Shown: positions 1 to 5,107 of the stretch, one piece after another
How positions within the stretch are numbered: position 1 is the first letter of the stretch
Layout: each line of letters starts with the position of its first letter
Assembly: GCA_023411445.1 (NCBI GenBank)
Contig: JAEYOT010000276.1
Location: forward strand, 1 to 5,107
Reading direction: 5' to 3'
Source of the DNA: Pseudomonadota bacterium
GTDB taxonomy: Bacteria > Myxococcota_A > Polyangia > Polyangiales > Polyangiaceae
DNA length: 5,107 nucleotides
The notes under the pieces: generated by a model
Database searches by the model: none
The model's input: the letters and a program-made list of their open reading frames with translations, nothing else
Told to the model about the DNA's origin: nothing
Translations under genes and position numbers: made by a program

Positions 1-791
1 CGCTCGGCAGCGACGTGACCCTGTTCCTGCGAGGCAAGCAGCTGCTCAGCGGCTTCGACGAGATGCTCTCCACCACCCTCGCGGCGGAGATGACCGCGGC
101 CGGGATCGGCTTGATGTCCACCCATGACCTGGCCGCCATCGAGCGCGCGCAAGATGGCTCACTCAGCGTGCTGGCGCAGCACGGGCGAAAGCACACCGGG
201 TTCGACTGTCTGATCTGGGCCACCGGGCGCGTCGCCAACACGGACGAGCTGGGCCTCGACGCGATCGGCGTCGAGCGCGGGGCGCGCGCCGAGGTGAGGG
301 TGGACGACTTTCAGAACACGAGCGTACCTGGGGTGTACGCGGTCGGCGACGTCACGGGGCGGCGCCAGCTCACCCCCGTCGCGATCGCGGCGGGGCGGCG
401 CTTGGCCGATCGCCTGTTCGGCGGTCAGGCGGACGCCCGCCTGGACTACGAGGGCATCCCGAGCGTCGTCTTCAGCCATCCCCCGATCGGGACCGTGGGC
501 CTGACCGAGCAGGAGGCGCGCGACCTGTACGGTGAAGAGGTGAAGATCTACACCACGCGCTTCACCAACATGCGCTACGCGCTGACTGAGCGGAAGCCCA
601 AGACGGCGATGAAGCTCGTGTGCGTGGGGCCACAGGAGAAGGTGGTCGGGCTACACAGCATCGGGGCAGGCTCCGACGAGCTCTTGCAAGGCTTCGCGGT
701 GGCGCTCAAGCTGGGAGCAACCAAGGCGGACTTCGATCGCACCGTCGCCATTCACCCCACGGCCGCCGAAGAGCTCGTGACCATGACGTGA
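1..791 (+). CDS. gor: Glutathione-disulfide reductase, C-terminal part (5' end outside window)
   Basis: FAD flavoprotein of the cytoplasm that reduces glutathione disulfide to glutathione with NADPH. The open frame continues upstream of the GTG at 15 (L-G-S-D is read from base 3), so the GTG is an internal Val codon and the gene is cut by the window edge. The visible 262 residues match E. coli Gor from about residue 189 to the end of its 450 residues. Seen: the end of the NADPH domain; the FAD-contacting VYAVGDVTG motif (bases 336-362); the dimerisation-domain signature [12 protein letters not shown]; and the C-terminal HPTAAEE with the catalytic His (753-755) and Glu (768-770). The redox-active CxxxxC lies in the missing part. 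The NADP-phosphate site keeps the first Arg (30-32), but the second Arg position is Ser (48-50). Relatives in the family include trypanothione and mercuric reductases; the strong Gor-like C-terminus makes Gor by far the best call. Confidence 0.95.
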   Translation, partial: LGSDVTLFLRGKQLLSGFDEMLSTTLAAEMTAAGIGLMSTHDLAAIERAQDGSLSVLAQHGRKHTGFDCLIWATGRVANTDELGLDAIGVERGARAEVRVDDFQNTSVPGVYAVGDVTGRRQLTPVAIAAGRRLADRLFGGQADARLDYEGIPSVVFSHPPIGTVGLTEQEARDLYGEEVKIYTTRFTNMRYALTERKPKTAMKLVCVGPQEKVVGLHSIGAGSDELLQGFAVALKLGATKADFDRTVAIHPTAAEELVTMT

Positions 792-806
792 GAGCAGCTA
801 AGCGAC

Positions 807-827
807 CGCAGCCCCGCGGCGGCTGCG
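807..827 (+). terminator. Candidate gor terminator hairpin (no T-tract)
   Basis: CGCAGCC (807-813) and GGCTGCG (821-827) form a perfect 7-bp GC-rich stem with a 7-base loop, starting 16 bases after the gor stop codon. Position and strength suit a transcription end or an mRNA 3'-protecting hairpin. The following bases are TAAATGCC with no run of T, so it is not a textbook Rho-independent terminator. Confidence 0.3.
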
Positions 828-912
828 TAAATGCCGGCCGCGGGACTGCCCGACGAGAGGCGCTAACGGTCCCTGCGAGGTCCGCGTCTTGCTGCACCGG
901 GGCGCCGCTCGG

Positions 913-948
913 CCGGCGTTGAGCTCACTCTGTCCATGGCAACGCCGG
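913..948. repeat. 9-bp perfect inverted repeat upstream of ltaE
   Basis: CCGGCGTTG (913-921) and CAACGCCGG (940-948) are exact reverse complements separated by 18 bases. The right arm overlaps where the -35 of the candidate ltaE promoter would lie, so the element could be an operator with two half-sites. It could also be a hairpin of an RNA reading through from gor. Nothing in the sequence says which. Confidence 0.4.
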
Positions 949-967
949 AGGTCATGCTGTCTATTAT
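939..967 (+). promoter_or_regulatory. Candidate ltaE promoter (weak -35)
   Basis: TATTAT at 962-967 is a good -10 candidate and sits in a small AT island (CTATTATAG, itself a 9-base odd-centred palindrome, 961-969) in otherwise very GC-rich DNA. At 17-bp spacing the -35 would be GCAACG (939-944), a poor match. Transcription would begin near 974, giving a leader of about 40 bases. Its position between gor and ltaE and the absence of any other AT-rich patch support it. Confidence 0.35.
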
Positions 968-971
968 AGTG

Positions 972-988
972 GACGCGTTGGCCGCGTC
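972..988 (+). promoter_or_regulatory. Small leader hairpin before ltaE
   Basis: GACGCG (972-977) pairs perfectly with CGCGTC (983-988) around a 5-base loop. If transcription starts near 974 the hairpin falls at the extreme 5' end of the mRNA, where it could act as a stabiliser. It ends 13 bases before the ribosome binding site, so it does not hide it. Confidence 0.25.
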
Positions 989-1012
989 AAGTGCCTGCGC
1001 TAGGACACGGGC

Positions 1013-2035
1013 ATGAACGAGCCGCGGCTTGACCTTCGCTCCGACACGTTGACCAAGCCGACCCCCGGCATGCGGCGCGCGATGGCCGAAGCGGAGGTCG
1101 GCGACGACGTCTACGGGGAGGACCCGACCGTGCGGCGCTTGGAGCAGCGCGTCGCCGAGCTACTCGGCAAGGAGAGCGCGCTGTTCGTCCCCTCCGGCAC
1201 GATGGGCAATCAGATTGGGCTGTTGGTTCATACGCGGCCGGGCGACGAGGTCGTGATCGGGGAAGGGTCCCATTGCGCCTGGTACGAGTCCGGCGCCGGC
1301 GCGGCGTGGGCGGGCGTGCAGTTCGCGGTCGCTGGTCACGGAGGCCTCTTCAATGCTGACGAGCTGGTTGAAGCGGTGAAGCCAGAGCCCGACCACTTTC
1401 CGCGCACCAGCCTGGTCGTCGTGGAGAACACACACAACCGCGCTGGCGGAAGAATCTTCGCGCAGCAGGTCGTCCGAGAGATCGCCGAGACGGCTCGCGG
1501 CCGCCGGCTGGGGATTCACTTGGATGGGGCGCGCATCTGGAACGCCAGCGTGGCGACCGGCTTGAGCCCCGCTCAACTGGCCGAGCCGTTCGACACCGCC
1601 AGCGTCTGCTTCTCCAAAGGGCTGGGAGCGCCCGTGGGGTCGGCCTTCGTCGGCTCGCGTGACCACGTGCGCGCCGGCCACCGTTTTCGCAAGATGCTGG
1701 GCGGCGGCATGCGTCAAGCAGGCATCCTCGCGGCGGCCGCGCTCTACGCGCTCGACCACCACGTGGAGCGCCTAGCCGAGGATCACGACGCCGCCCGCGC
1801 GTTCTTCGCGACGCTGCGGGGCGCCGAGGGCTTCGAGCTGCCCGCGCAAGTCGAGAGCAACATCGTGCAGTTTGCGGTGACGCGGCAGAGCGCGCAGGAG
1901 CTCGTGCGCCGAGCCGCTGAGCGCGGCGTGTTGCTCAACGCTACGAGTCGTCGCACGCTGCGCGCCGTCACGCACTTGGACATCACGCGCGCGCAGGTGG
2001 TGCGCGCCGCGGAGATCTTGCGCGAGCTCGGTTGA
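1013..2035 (+). CDS. ltaE: Low-specificity L-threonine aldolase
   Basis: PLP-dependent (fold type I) cytoplasmic enzyme that splits L-threonine or L-allo-threonine into glycine and acetaldehyde. It has 340 residues, close to the 333 of E. coli LtaE, and aligns along its whole length. Seen: N-terminal [11 protein letters not shown] (6-16) and [12 protein letters not shown] (29-40); the phosphate-binding SGT (61-63); His87, matching the His that stacks on PLP; His128 before the VVVENTHN segment; HLDGAR (169-174) with the PLP-nitrogen Asp171; [11 protein letters not shown] with Schiff-base Lys202; [10 protein letters not shown] (226-235); and Arg317 before VTHLD, the expected carboxylate-binding Arg. 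The ATG start is supported by AGGA (1002-1005) seven bases upstream and by its fit to the family N-terminus. It follows gor after 221 bases and probably has its own promoter. It ends 7 bases from the converging SDR gene. Substrate stereo-preference cannot be read from sequence. Confidence 0.95.
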   Translation: MNEPRLDLRSDTLTKPTPGMRRAMAEAEVGDDVYGEDPTVRRLEQRVAELLGKESALFVPSGTMGNQIGLLVHTRPGDEVVIGEGSHCAWYESGAGAAWAGVQFAVAGHGGLFNADELVEAVKPEPDHFPRTSLVVVENTHNRAGGRIFAQQVVREIAETARGRRLGIHLDGARIWNASVATGLSPAQLAEPFDTASVCFSKGLGAPVGSAFVGSRDHVRAGHRFRKMLGGGMRQAGILAAAALYALDHHVERLAEDHDAARAFFATLRGAEGFELPAQVESNIVQFAVTRQSAQELVRRAAERGVLLNATSRRTLRAVTHLDITRAQVVRAAEILRELG

Positions 2036-2042
2036 GGCGGGC

Positions 2043-2822
2043 TCAGCGCTCGCGCGGCGCGTCCGCGATCGCAAACCCTCCGCCGGAGATGTCCAGGCAC
2101 GCACCCGTGATGAACGAGGCATCGCTCGAGAGCAGCCAAGCGATCGGCGCTGCGACCTCCTCCACGCGCGCTGGGCGGCCGAGCGGGATGGTCTCGGCGA
2201 TGACGCGCCGAAAGCGCTCGTCGTCCAGCCGGTGGCGAGTCATGTCCGTGATGGTAAAGCCTGGTCGCACGGAGACGACACGGATCCCCTCCGCGGCGAC
2301 CTCCTTGGCAAAGCCGACGCTGAACGCATCAACCGCGGCCTTGCTGGCGGCGTAGTGCGAGTTGCCCGGGCGGCCACCGATGGTAGCGGCCATGGACGAC
2401 ACGTTGATCACGACGCCGCCGCTGCCGCCGCTTTGAATGGACATGGCGCGAGCGGCTTCGCGGCAGCTGAGCATCACGCCGAGCACGTTGACGCGCAGCA
2501 GCTGCTCCAGCGCGTCGGCGCTCGCGTTCGCCACGCGGATGGCGGGCGGGGCGATGCCGGCGCTGTTCAGCACCGCGGTGGGACGCCCCAGCTCGCGCTG
2601 CACGTCTTCGTACAGCTTCTCCACGTCATGCGGCCGCGAGACGTCGGCCTGGAAGGCCCGCGCCGTAGCGCCCAGCGCCGCTAGCTCGCTGACCAAGGCG
2701 TCCGCGGCGGCCCGACGGCTCCGGTAGTTGATGGCGATCGCGAAGCCGCGAGGCGCGGCGAGGCGCGCGACGGCGGCGCCGATGCCGGAGGCGCCGCCCG
2801 TGATCAAGAGTAGCCCCGACAT
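2043..2822 (-). CDS. SDR-family NAD(P)-dependent oxidoreductase (YgfF-like)
   Basis: Classical short-chain dehydrogenase/reductase, 259 residues and complete, expected to be cytoplasmic. Seen: Rossmann glycine motif TGGASGIG (8-15); Arg34 after beta-2 (NYRSR), suggesting NADP(H); D60-V61 adenine-ring motif; NSAG (86-89, usually NNAG); structural Asn112; catalytic Ser143, Tyr157 and Lys161 (YAASK); and RPGFTITDM (186-194). The 14-residue Ser-to-Tyr spacing and the overall pattern resemble E. coli YgfF and glucose-dehydrogenase-like SDRs. Its ATG overlaps the TGA of the upstream dioxygenase gene by one base (TGATG), so the two are almost certainly one operon with coupled translation. There is only a weak Shine-Dalgarno. 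Inference: it may reduce or oxidise the carbonyl product released by the dioxygenase. SDR substrates cannot be predicted from motifs, so the function stays open. Confidence 0.9.
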   Translation of the reverse strand: MSGLLLITGGASGIGAAVARLAAPRGFAIAINYRSRRAAADALVSELAALGATARAFQADVSRPHDVEKLYEDVQRELGRPTAVLNSAGIAPPAIRVANASADALEQLLRVNVLGVMLSCREAARAMSIQSGGSGGVVINVSSMAATIGGRPGNSHYAASKAAVDAFSVGFAKEVAAEGIRVVSVRPGFTITDMTRHRLDDERFRRVIAETIPLGRPARVEEVAAPIAWLLSSDASFITGACLDISGGGFAIADAPRER

Positions 2823-3673
2823 CAGAAAGGCCTGCTACCAGCGATGCTGATGCGCTTCAACACGCGACGTGAGTCGGCCGGGAACGCGCTGCGCGCGTGC
2901 AGCACCGCTTGGTTGTCCCAGTACACGATGTCACCCACGGACCAGTGATGGTCGTAGCGGAAGCGGGGCTGCGAGAGGTGCTCGCGCAGCCGTGCCACCA
3001 GCTCCGCGCCTTCCTGCTTGGGCAGGCCCACCACCTCGACCTCGGTCGCCGCGTCTAGGTACAAGATGCGCTTTCCGCTGTCGGGGTGCGTCCGCACTAG
3101 CGGGTGCGGGAACACCGGGCTGATCAGCGGCTTGTCCTCGAAGCGGTACGTTGGCCGCGGGCCGTCTTTCGGCTGCAAGAACGGGTTGTAGGTGATGAGC
3201 TGTAGGCCTTCGATGCGCTGCTTGGTAGCGGAGTCCAGCGTCTCGTACGCCAGGTTCATGTTGTAGAACGAGGTGTCGCCGCCGCTGGTGGGCACCTCGA
3301 GCGCATACAGCAGTGAGCCTGCCGAAGGGAGCGGCGCCCAGTGGTGGTCAGAGTGCGCGGTCAGCTCACCGCTACCGGTGTAGCCGCCCTCGACGTTCGC
3401 CACGAGCACGATCTCCGGCGTGGCGCCGCCCTCTTTGGAGGCGAGGACTGGCACGTCGGCGGGCGGCAGGAACACGCTACCGAAGTAGCTGGCGAAGGCC
3501 TTGAACTGGGCCTCGGACAGATCCTGCTTCTGAAAGATCAGGATGTGCTGATCCAGCAAGGCGCGCTTCAAGGCTAAGATCTGCGGGGCCGCGAGCGGCA
3601 CGCTGACGTCCAAGTCGGATACGATGGCGCCGAGGGCGCCGCCGGTGGGGCGAAGGTTGACTGGAAGGGGCAT
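2822..3673 (-). CDS. TauD/TfdA-family Fe(II)/2-oxoglutarate-dependent dioxygenase
   Basis: Non-haem iron oxygenase that couples 2-oxoglutarate decarboxylation to substrate hydroxylation; in TauD and AtsK this expels sulfite or sulfate and leaves an aldehyde. It has 283 residues, the same length as E. coli TauD, and aligns end to end. Seen: iron triad His107-x-Asp109 (AHSDHHW) and His259 (WDNQAVLHAR); 2-oxoglutarate contacts Thr134 (SGGDT) and Arg270; Arg274, matching TauD Arg270; and the family segment HPLVRTHPDSGKRILY (190-205). The taurine-contacting TauD residues His70 and Asn95 are not evident: the segment before HxD reads SGELTAHSD and has no HPVYPH-like loop. The substrate is therefore probably another sulfonate, a sulfate ester or a carboxylate. 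The ATG has no clear Shine-Dalgarno, but no earlier start is possible because an in-frame stop lies at 3698-3700. It is first gene of a two-gene operon with the SDR and is divergent from an SsuA-like binding protein. Confidence 0.92.
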   Translation of the reverse strand: MPLPVNLRPTGGALGAIVSDLDVSVPLAAPQILALKRALLDQHILIFQKQDLSEAQFKAFASYFGSVFLPPADVPVLASKEGGATPEIVLVANVEGGYTGSGELTAHSDHHWAPLPSAGSLLYALEVPTSGGDTSFYNMNLAYETLDSATKQRIEGLQLITYNPFLQPKDGPRPTYRFEDKPLISPVFPHPLVRTHPDSGKRILYLDAATEVEVVGLPKQEGAELVARLREHLSQPRFRYDHHWSVGDIVYWDNQAVLHARSAFPADSRRVLKRISIAGSRPF

Positions 3674-3679
3674 GTCGTC

Positions 3680-3708
3680 GCTGTAGCAATCGCTTGTCTA
3701 CTAAACAA
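3680..3708 (-). promoter_or_regulatory. Weak candidate promoter of the dioxygenase-SDR operon
   Basis: On the minus strand TTGTTT (3708-3703) is followed after exactly 17 bases by TACAGC (3685-3680). Both match consensus in only three positions. If used, transcription would begin at about 3673, on the A of the start codon, giving a leaderless mRNA. That would fit the missing Shine-Dalgarno but rests on a poor -10. A promoter deeper in the intergenic region is equally possible. Confidence 0.2.
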
Positions 3709-3709
3709 G
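3693..3709. promoter_or_regulatory. Near-palindromic candidate operator
   Basis: CTTGTCTACTAAACAAG has seven opposed base pairs around a 3-base centre, with one mismatch (position 6). Its length and symmetry suit a dimeric TetR-, MarR- or GntR-type repressor. It lies 20 bases upstream of the dioxygenase start codon and covers the -35 of the only nearby promoter candidate. The bound protein is unknown; no regulator gene lies in the window. Confidence 0.35.
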
Positions 3710-3731
3710 ACTGGGGCTGCGGCGGATTCGG

Positions 3732-3753
3732 GATTGCTGTGCGCTCAGCAATC
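3732..3753. repeat. 8-bp perfect hairpin in the intergenic region
   Basis: GATTGCTG (3732-3739) and CAGCAATC (3746-3753) pair perfectly around a 6-base loop, with a possible G-T pair outside. AGCAATCGC at 3685-3693 resembles its right arm and following bases (AGCAATCTCGC). No T-tract follows on either strand, so a terminator is unlikely. It may be an operator or a structured leader on the minus-strand transcript. Confidence 0.4.
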
Positions 3754-3847
3754 TCGCGCTGGTGCGCGTGGCAAGGCTCGAGCTCAGCGGGCGATTGGCT
3801 GCGAGCCATGACGAGGGGAGGCGAAAGAGCCTGCTCTGCTGCGGCGA

Positions 3848-3872
3848 GATCGCGGCCGGGAAGCACGCGATC
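3848..3872. repeat. 7-bp GC-rich inverted repeat
   Basis: GATCGCG (3848-3854) and CGCGATC (3866-3872) are exact reverse complements 11 bases apart. This could be a protein-binding site or chance symmetry in GC-rich DNA. It marks the left border of the AT-rich island. Confidence 0.25.
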
Positions 3873-3951
3873 GGAAGGCCGTTGAGAGAGATGAATATCT
3901 GATCACGATAATCTCGTGTGGTGATGGAAAGGCTTGTCTTGTCGGTGAATA

Positions 3952-3980
3952 TTGTTTGGTGGACTAACGTACGTTATAAG
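3952..3980 (+). promoter_or_regulatory. Promoter of the binding-protein gene with embedded palindrome
   Basis: TTGTTT (3952-3957) and TATAAG (3975-3980, five of six matches to TATAAT) are spaced by exactly 17 bases in an AT-rich island. The start would be near 3987, leaving a leader of about 64 bases before the ATG at 4051. The spacer and first two -10 bases contain TAACGTACGTTA (3965-3976), a perfect 12-base palindrome. This is a classic position for a repressor operator blocking RNA polymerase. Confidence 0.55.
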
Positions 3981-4050
3981 AGACAAAGACGTTGGCCGGT
4001 ATGCGCTGCTCGATTTCGCGCATCCGGGCCCGCACACCAAGGAACGCTCG

Positions 4051-5107
4051 ATGAAACGTTTGCAATTTTTGTTCGTGATCCTGGCGGCGTTCGCCGTCGT
4101 CCTCGCCGGCAGCGCTCCCGCGCGGGCCGACAAGCCATCCGTCATCCGCATCGCCTACCCGCAAGTGGGCATCGGCAATCGGCCCTTCGTCGGTGACAGC
4201 AGCACGGCCGTGCTGCACCTGAAGGGCCTGCTGGACGAAGAGTTCAAGAAGGACGGTATCAAGGTGACGTGGACCTTCCTGCGCGGCGCCGGCCCCGCCG
4301 TCAATGAGCTCTACGCCAACGGCCTGGTCGACTTCTCGCTCTTGGGCGACCTGCCGTTCATCGTCGGTCAGGCGAGCGGCCTCAAGCGTCGCGTGCTGGC
4401 GGCGAGCGGCATCCGCGGCAACACCTACCTCGCCGTGCCGGCCGACTCCGACATCAAGAGCATCAAGGATCTGCGCGGCCGCAAGGTGGCCTTGTTCAAG
4501 GGCACCAACATCCAGCTCGCGATCGGCAAATTGCTCGAGGTCAACGGCATGACAGAGAAAGATATCCGCGGCATCAACATGGACGTGGCTTCGTCCAAGG
4601 CCGCGCTGGTGACCAAGGACGTGGACGCAGTGTTCGGCAATCAGGACCTGCTCCAGCTGCGGGATCAGGGCACCGCCAAGATCATTTACGCTACCAAGGG
4701 TGACCCCAAGTTCCTGAAGCACGCCACTTTCATCGGCTCCGACGACTTCATCAAGAAGTATCCGGACATCACCAAGCGGGTCGTCAAGCAGCTCGTGCTC
4801 GCCGCCAAGTGGATCAGCGACAACGAGAAGAACCCCCAGCCGGTGTTCCAGCTCTACACCAAGAGCGGCGTGCCCTTCTCGGCTTACAAAGAGGATCGCC
4901 AGAACCAGTCATTGAAGGTGCTGGCCAGTCCGCTGATCGATCAGTACGTGATCACGCAGTACGAGAAGAACATCGCGGAGGCCAAGCGCTTCGGCTTGAT
5001 CAAGCAGACCTTCAGCTTCAAGGCCACGGTCGACGATAGCTTCTTGAAGGCAGCGCTGAAGGAGCTGAACCTGGAGAGCTACTGGCAGCCGGTGGACGCT
5101 TCTGGAG
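4051..5107 (+). CDS. SsuA/NMT1-like ABC transporter substrate-binding protein (3' end outside window)
   Basis: Periplasmic solute receptor of the SsuA/TauA-type (sulfonate/nitrate/NMT1) family, which delivers substrate to an ABC permease. My translation gives 352 residues without a stop. Family members usually run about 320-350, so probably only a few codons are missing. Seen: a Sec signal peptide with MKR, a hydrophobic core (4-20) and an A-R-A cleavage site after residue 26; no lipobox Cys, so soluble rather than lipid-anchored; the family pattern GAGPAVNELYANGLVDF (79-95) and LLGDLPFIVGQASG (97-110), close to the sulfonate-binding subfamily; and KDLRGRKVALFKGT (139-152), the second-lobe signature. 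AAGGA (4039-4043) lies seven bases before the ATG and fixes the start. It is divergent from the TauD-like gene and has its own promoter. Permease and ATPase genes would be expected past the right edge. Inferred ligand: a sulfonate or related organic anion; the exact ligand is unknown. Confidence 0.9.
   Translation, partial: MKRLQFLFVILAAFAVVLAGSAPARADKPSVIRIAYPQVGIGNRPFVGDSSTAVLHLKGLLDEEFKKDGIKVTWTFLRGAGPAVNELYANGLVDFSLLGDLPFIVGQASGLKRRVLAASGIRGNTYLAVPADSDIKSIKDLRGRKVALFKGTNIQLAIGKLLEVNGMTEKDIRGINMDVASSKAALVTKDVDAVFGNQDLLQLRDQGTAKIIYATKGDPKFLKHATFIGSDDFIKKYPDITKRVVKQLVLAAKWISDNEKNPQPVFQLYTKSGVPFSAYKEDRQNQSLKVLASPLIDQYVITQYEKNIAEAKRFGLIKQTFSFKATVDDSFLKAALKELNLESYWQPVDASG

Larger units (their letters stand above)
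3674..4050. other. 377-bp divergent intergenic regulatory region
   Basis: It separates the start of the dioxygenase gene (minus) from the start of the binding-protein gene (plus). No convincing coding sequence is present on either strand. It contains, in order: a near-palindrome at 3693-3709, a perfect hairpin at 3732-3753, a GC-rich inverted repeat at 3848-3872, a short inverted repeat at 3904-3918 (CACGA/TCGTG), an AT-rich island (3891-3990, 40 G+C of 100 by direct count), and a promoter with an embedded palindrome at 3952-3980. The octamer GCTTGTCT occurs at both ends (3692-3699 and 3932-3939), with its core inverted as AGACAA at 3981-3986. Confidence 0.75.

Noticed and set aside
792..1012. 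tRNA or small RNA gene between gor and ltaE
   Set aside because: No cloverleaf or T-loop pattern, and no T-tailed terminator to define an sRNA.
1160..1762. 200-residue minus-strand open frame
   Set aside because: Antisense shadow of ltaE, typical of high-GC coding DNA; no recognisable motif or ribosome site.
1772..2139. Overlapping minus-strand open frames of 116 and 118 residues across the ltaE/SDR junction
   Set aside because: They overlap each other and both real genes; Arg/Ala/Ser-rich compositions are typical of frame shadows.
2232..2684. 150-residue plus-strand frame inside the SDR gene
   Set aside because: Antisense to a clear SDR with all catalytic motifs; no family features.
3477..3866. 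129-residue minus-strand frame running from the intergenic region into the dioxygenase
   Set aside because: Its C-terminal half is an out-of-frame reading of the dioxygenase N-terminus, and the upstream part shows no motif. I considered a frameshifted N-terminal extension, but the dioxygenase is already full TauD length.
3694..3885. 63-residue plus-strand frame in the intergenic region
   Set aside because: It starts with TTG, has no ribosome site, and its Ser/Arg/Trp/Cys-rich sequence matches no family. The region is better explained as regulatory.
3964..4722. 252-residue open frame on the minus strand
   Set aside because: It lies antisense to the binding-protein gene, has a low-complexity composition (rich in Val, Ala, Asp, His, Leu) without a family pattern, and would cover the promoter. 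The plus strand has a signal peptide, ribosome site and clear SsuA motifs.
1..5107. CRISPR array, insertion sequence, transposase or phage genes
   Set aside because: No regularly spaced repeats, terminal inverted repeats or mobile-element proteins; all five genes are intact metabolic or transport genes.

Overview
The window is GC-rich coding DNA (a sampled 60-bp stretch of the threonine aldolase gene is about 72% GC). It holds five protein genes, two of them cut by the window edges, plus one long regulatory-looking intergenic region. The last gene encodes an exported periplasmic-type binding protein and the first an Escherichia coli-like glutathione reductase. Together these suggest a Gram-negative, high-GC bacterium such as a Pseudomonadota or Myxococcota member. 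I cannot place it more finely from sequence alone.

Layout from left to right: (1) the C-terminal 262 residues of a glutathione reductase (gor, plus strand, cut at the left edge); (2) a 220-bp gap with hairpins and a possible promoter; (3) a complete low-specificity L-threonine aldolase (ltaE, plus strand); (4) only 7 bp later, the tail-to-tail end of a minus-strand pair, an SDR oxidoreductase preceded by a TauD/TfdA-family Fe(II)/2-oxoglutarate dioxygenase, joined by a one-base TGATG overlap; (5) a 377-bp divergent intergenic region that holds an AT-rich island, several inverted repeats and a good candidate promoter; (6) an SsuA-type ABC-transporter substrate-binding protein with a Sec signal peptide, plus strand, still open at the right edge.

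The most interesting part is roughly 2043-5107. A divergently arranged TauD-like dioxygenase + SDR pair faces an SsuA-like sulfonate-type binding protein. This resembles an organosulfur scavenging module: uptake, oxidative C-S (or C-O-S) cleavage, then handling of the released carbonyl product. However, the dioxygenase keeps the iron and 2-oxoglutarate ligands while lacking the positions that contact taurine in E. coli TauD, so its substrate is probably not taurine. A perfect 12-bp palindrome overlaps the spacer and -10 of the binding-protein promoter, and a near-palindrome overlaps the start region of the dioxygenase gene, suggesting dedicated control. No regulator, permease or ATPase gene lies in the window.

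The gor and ltaE genes look like ordinary housekeeping or accessory metabolism with no evident functional tie to the sulfonate-like block.
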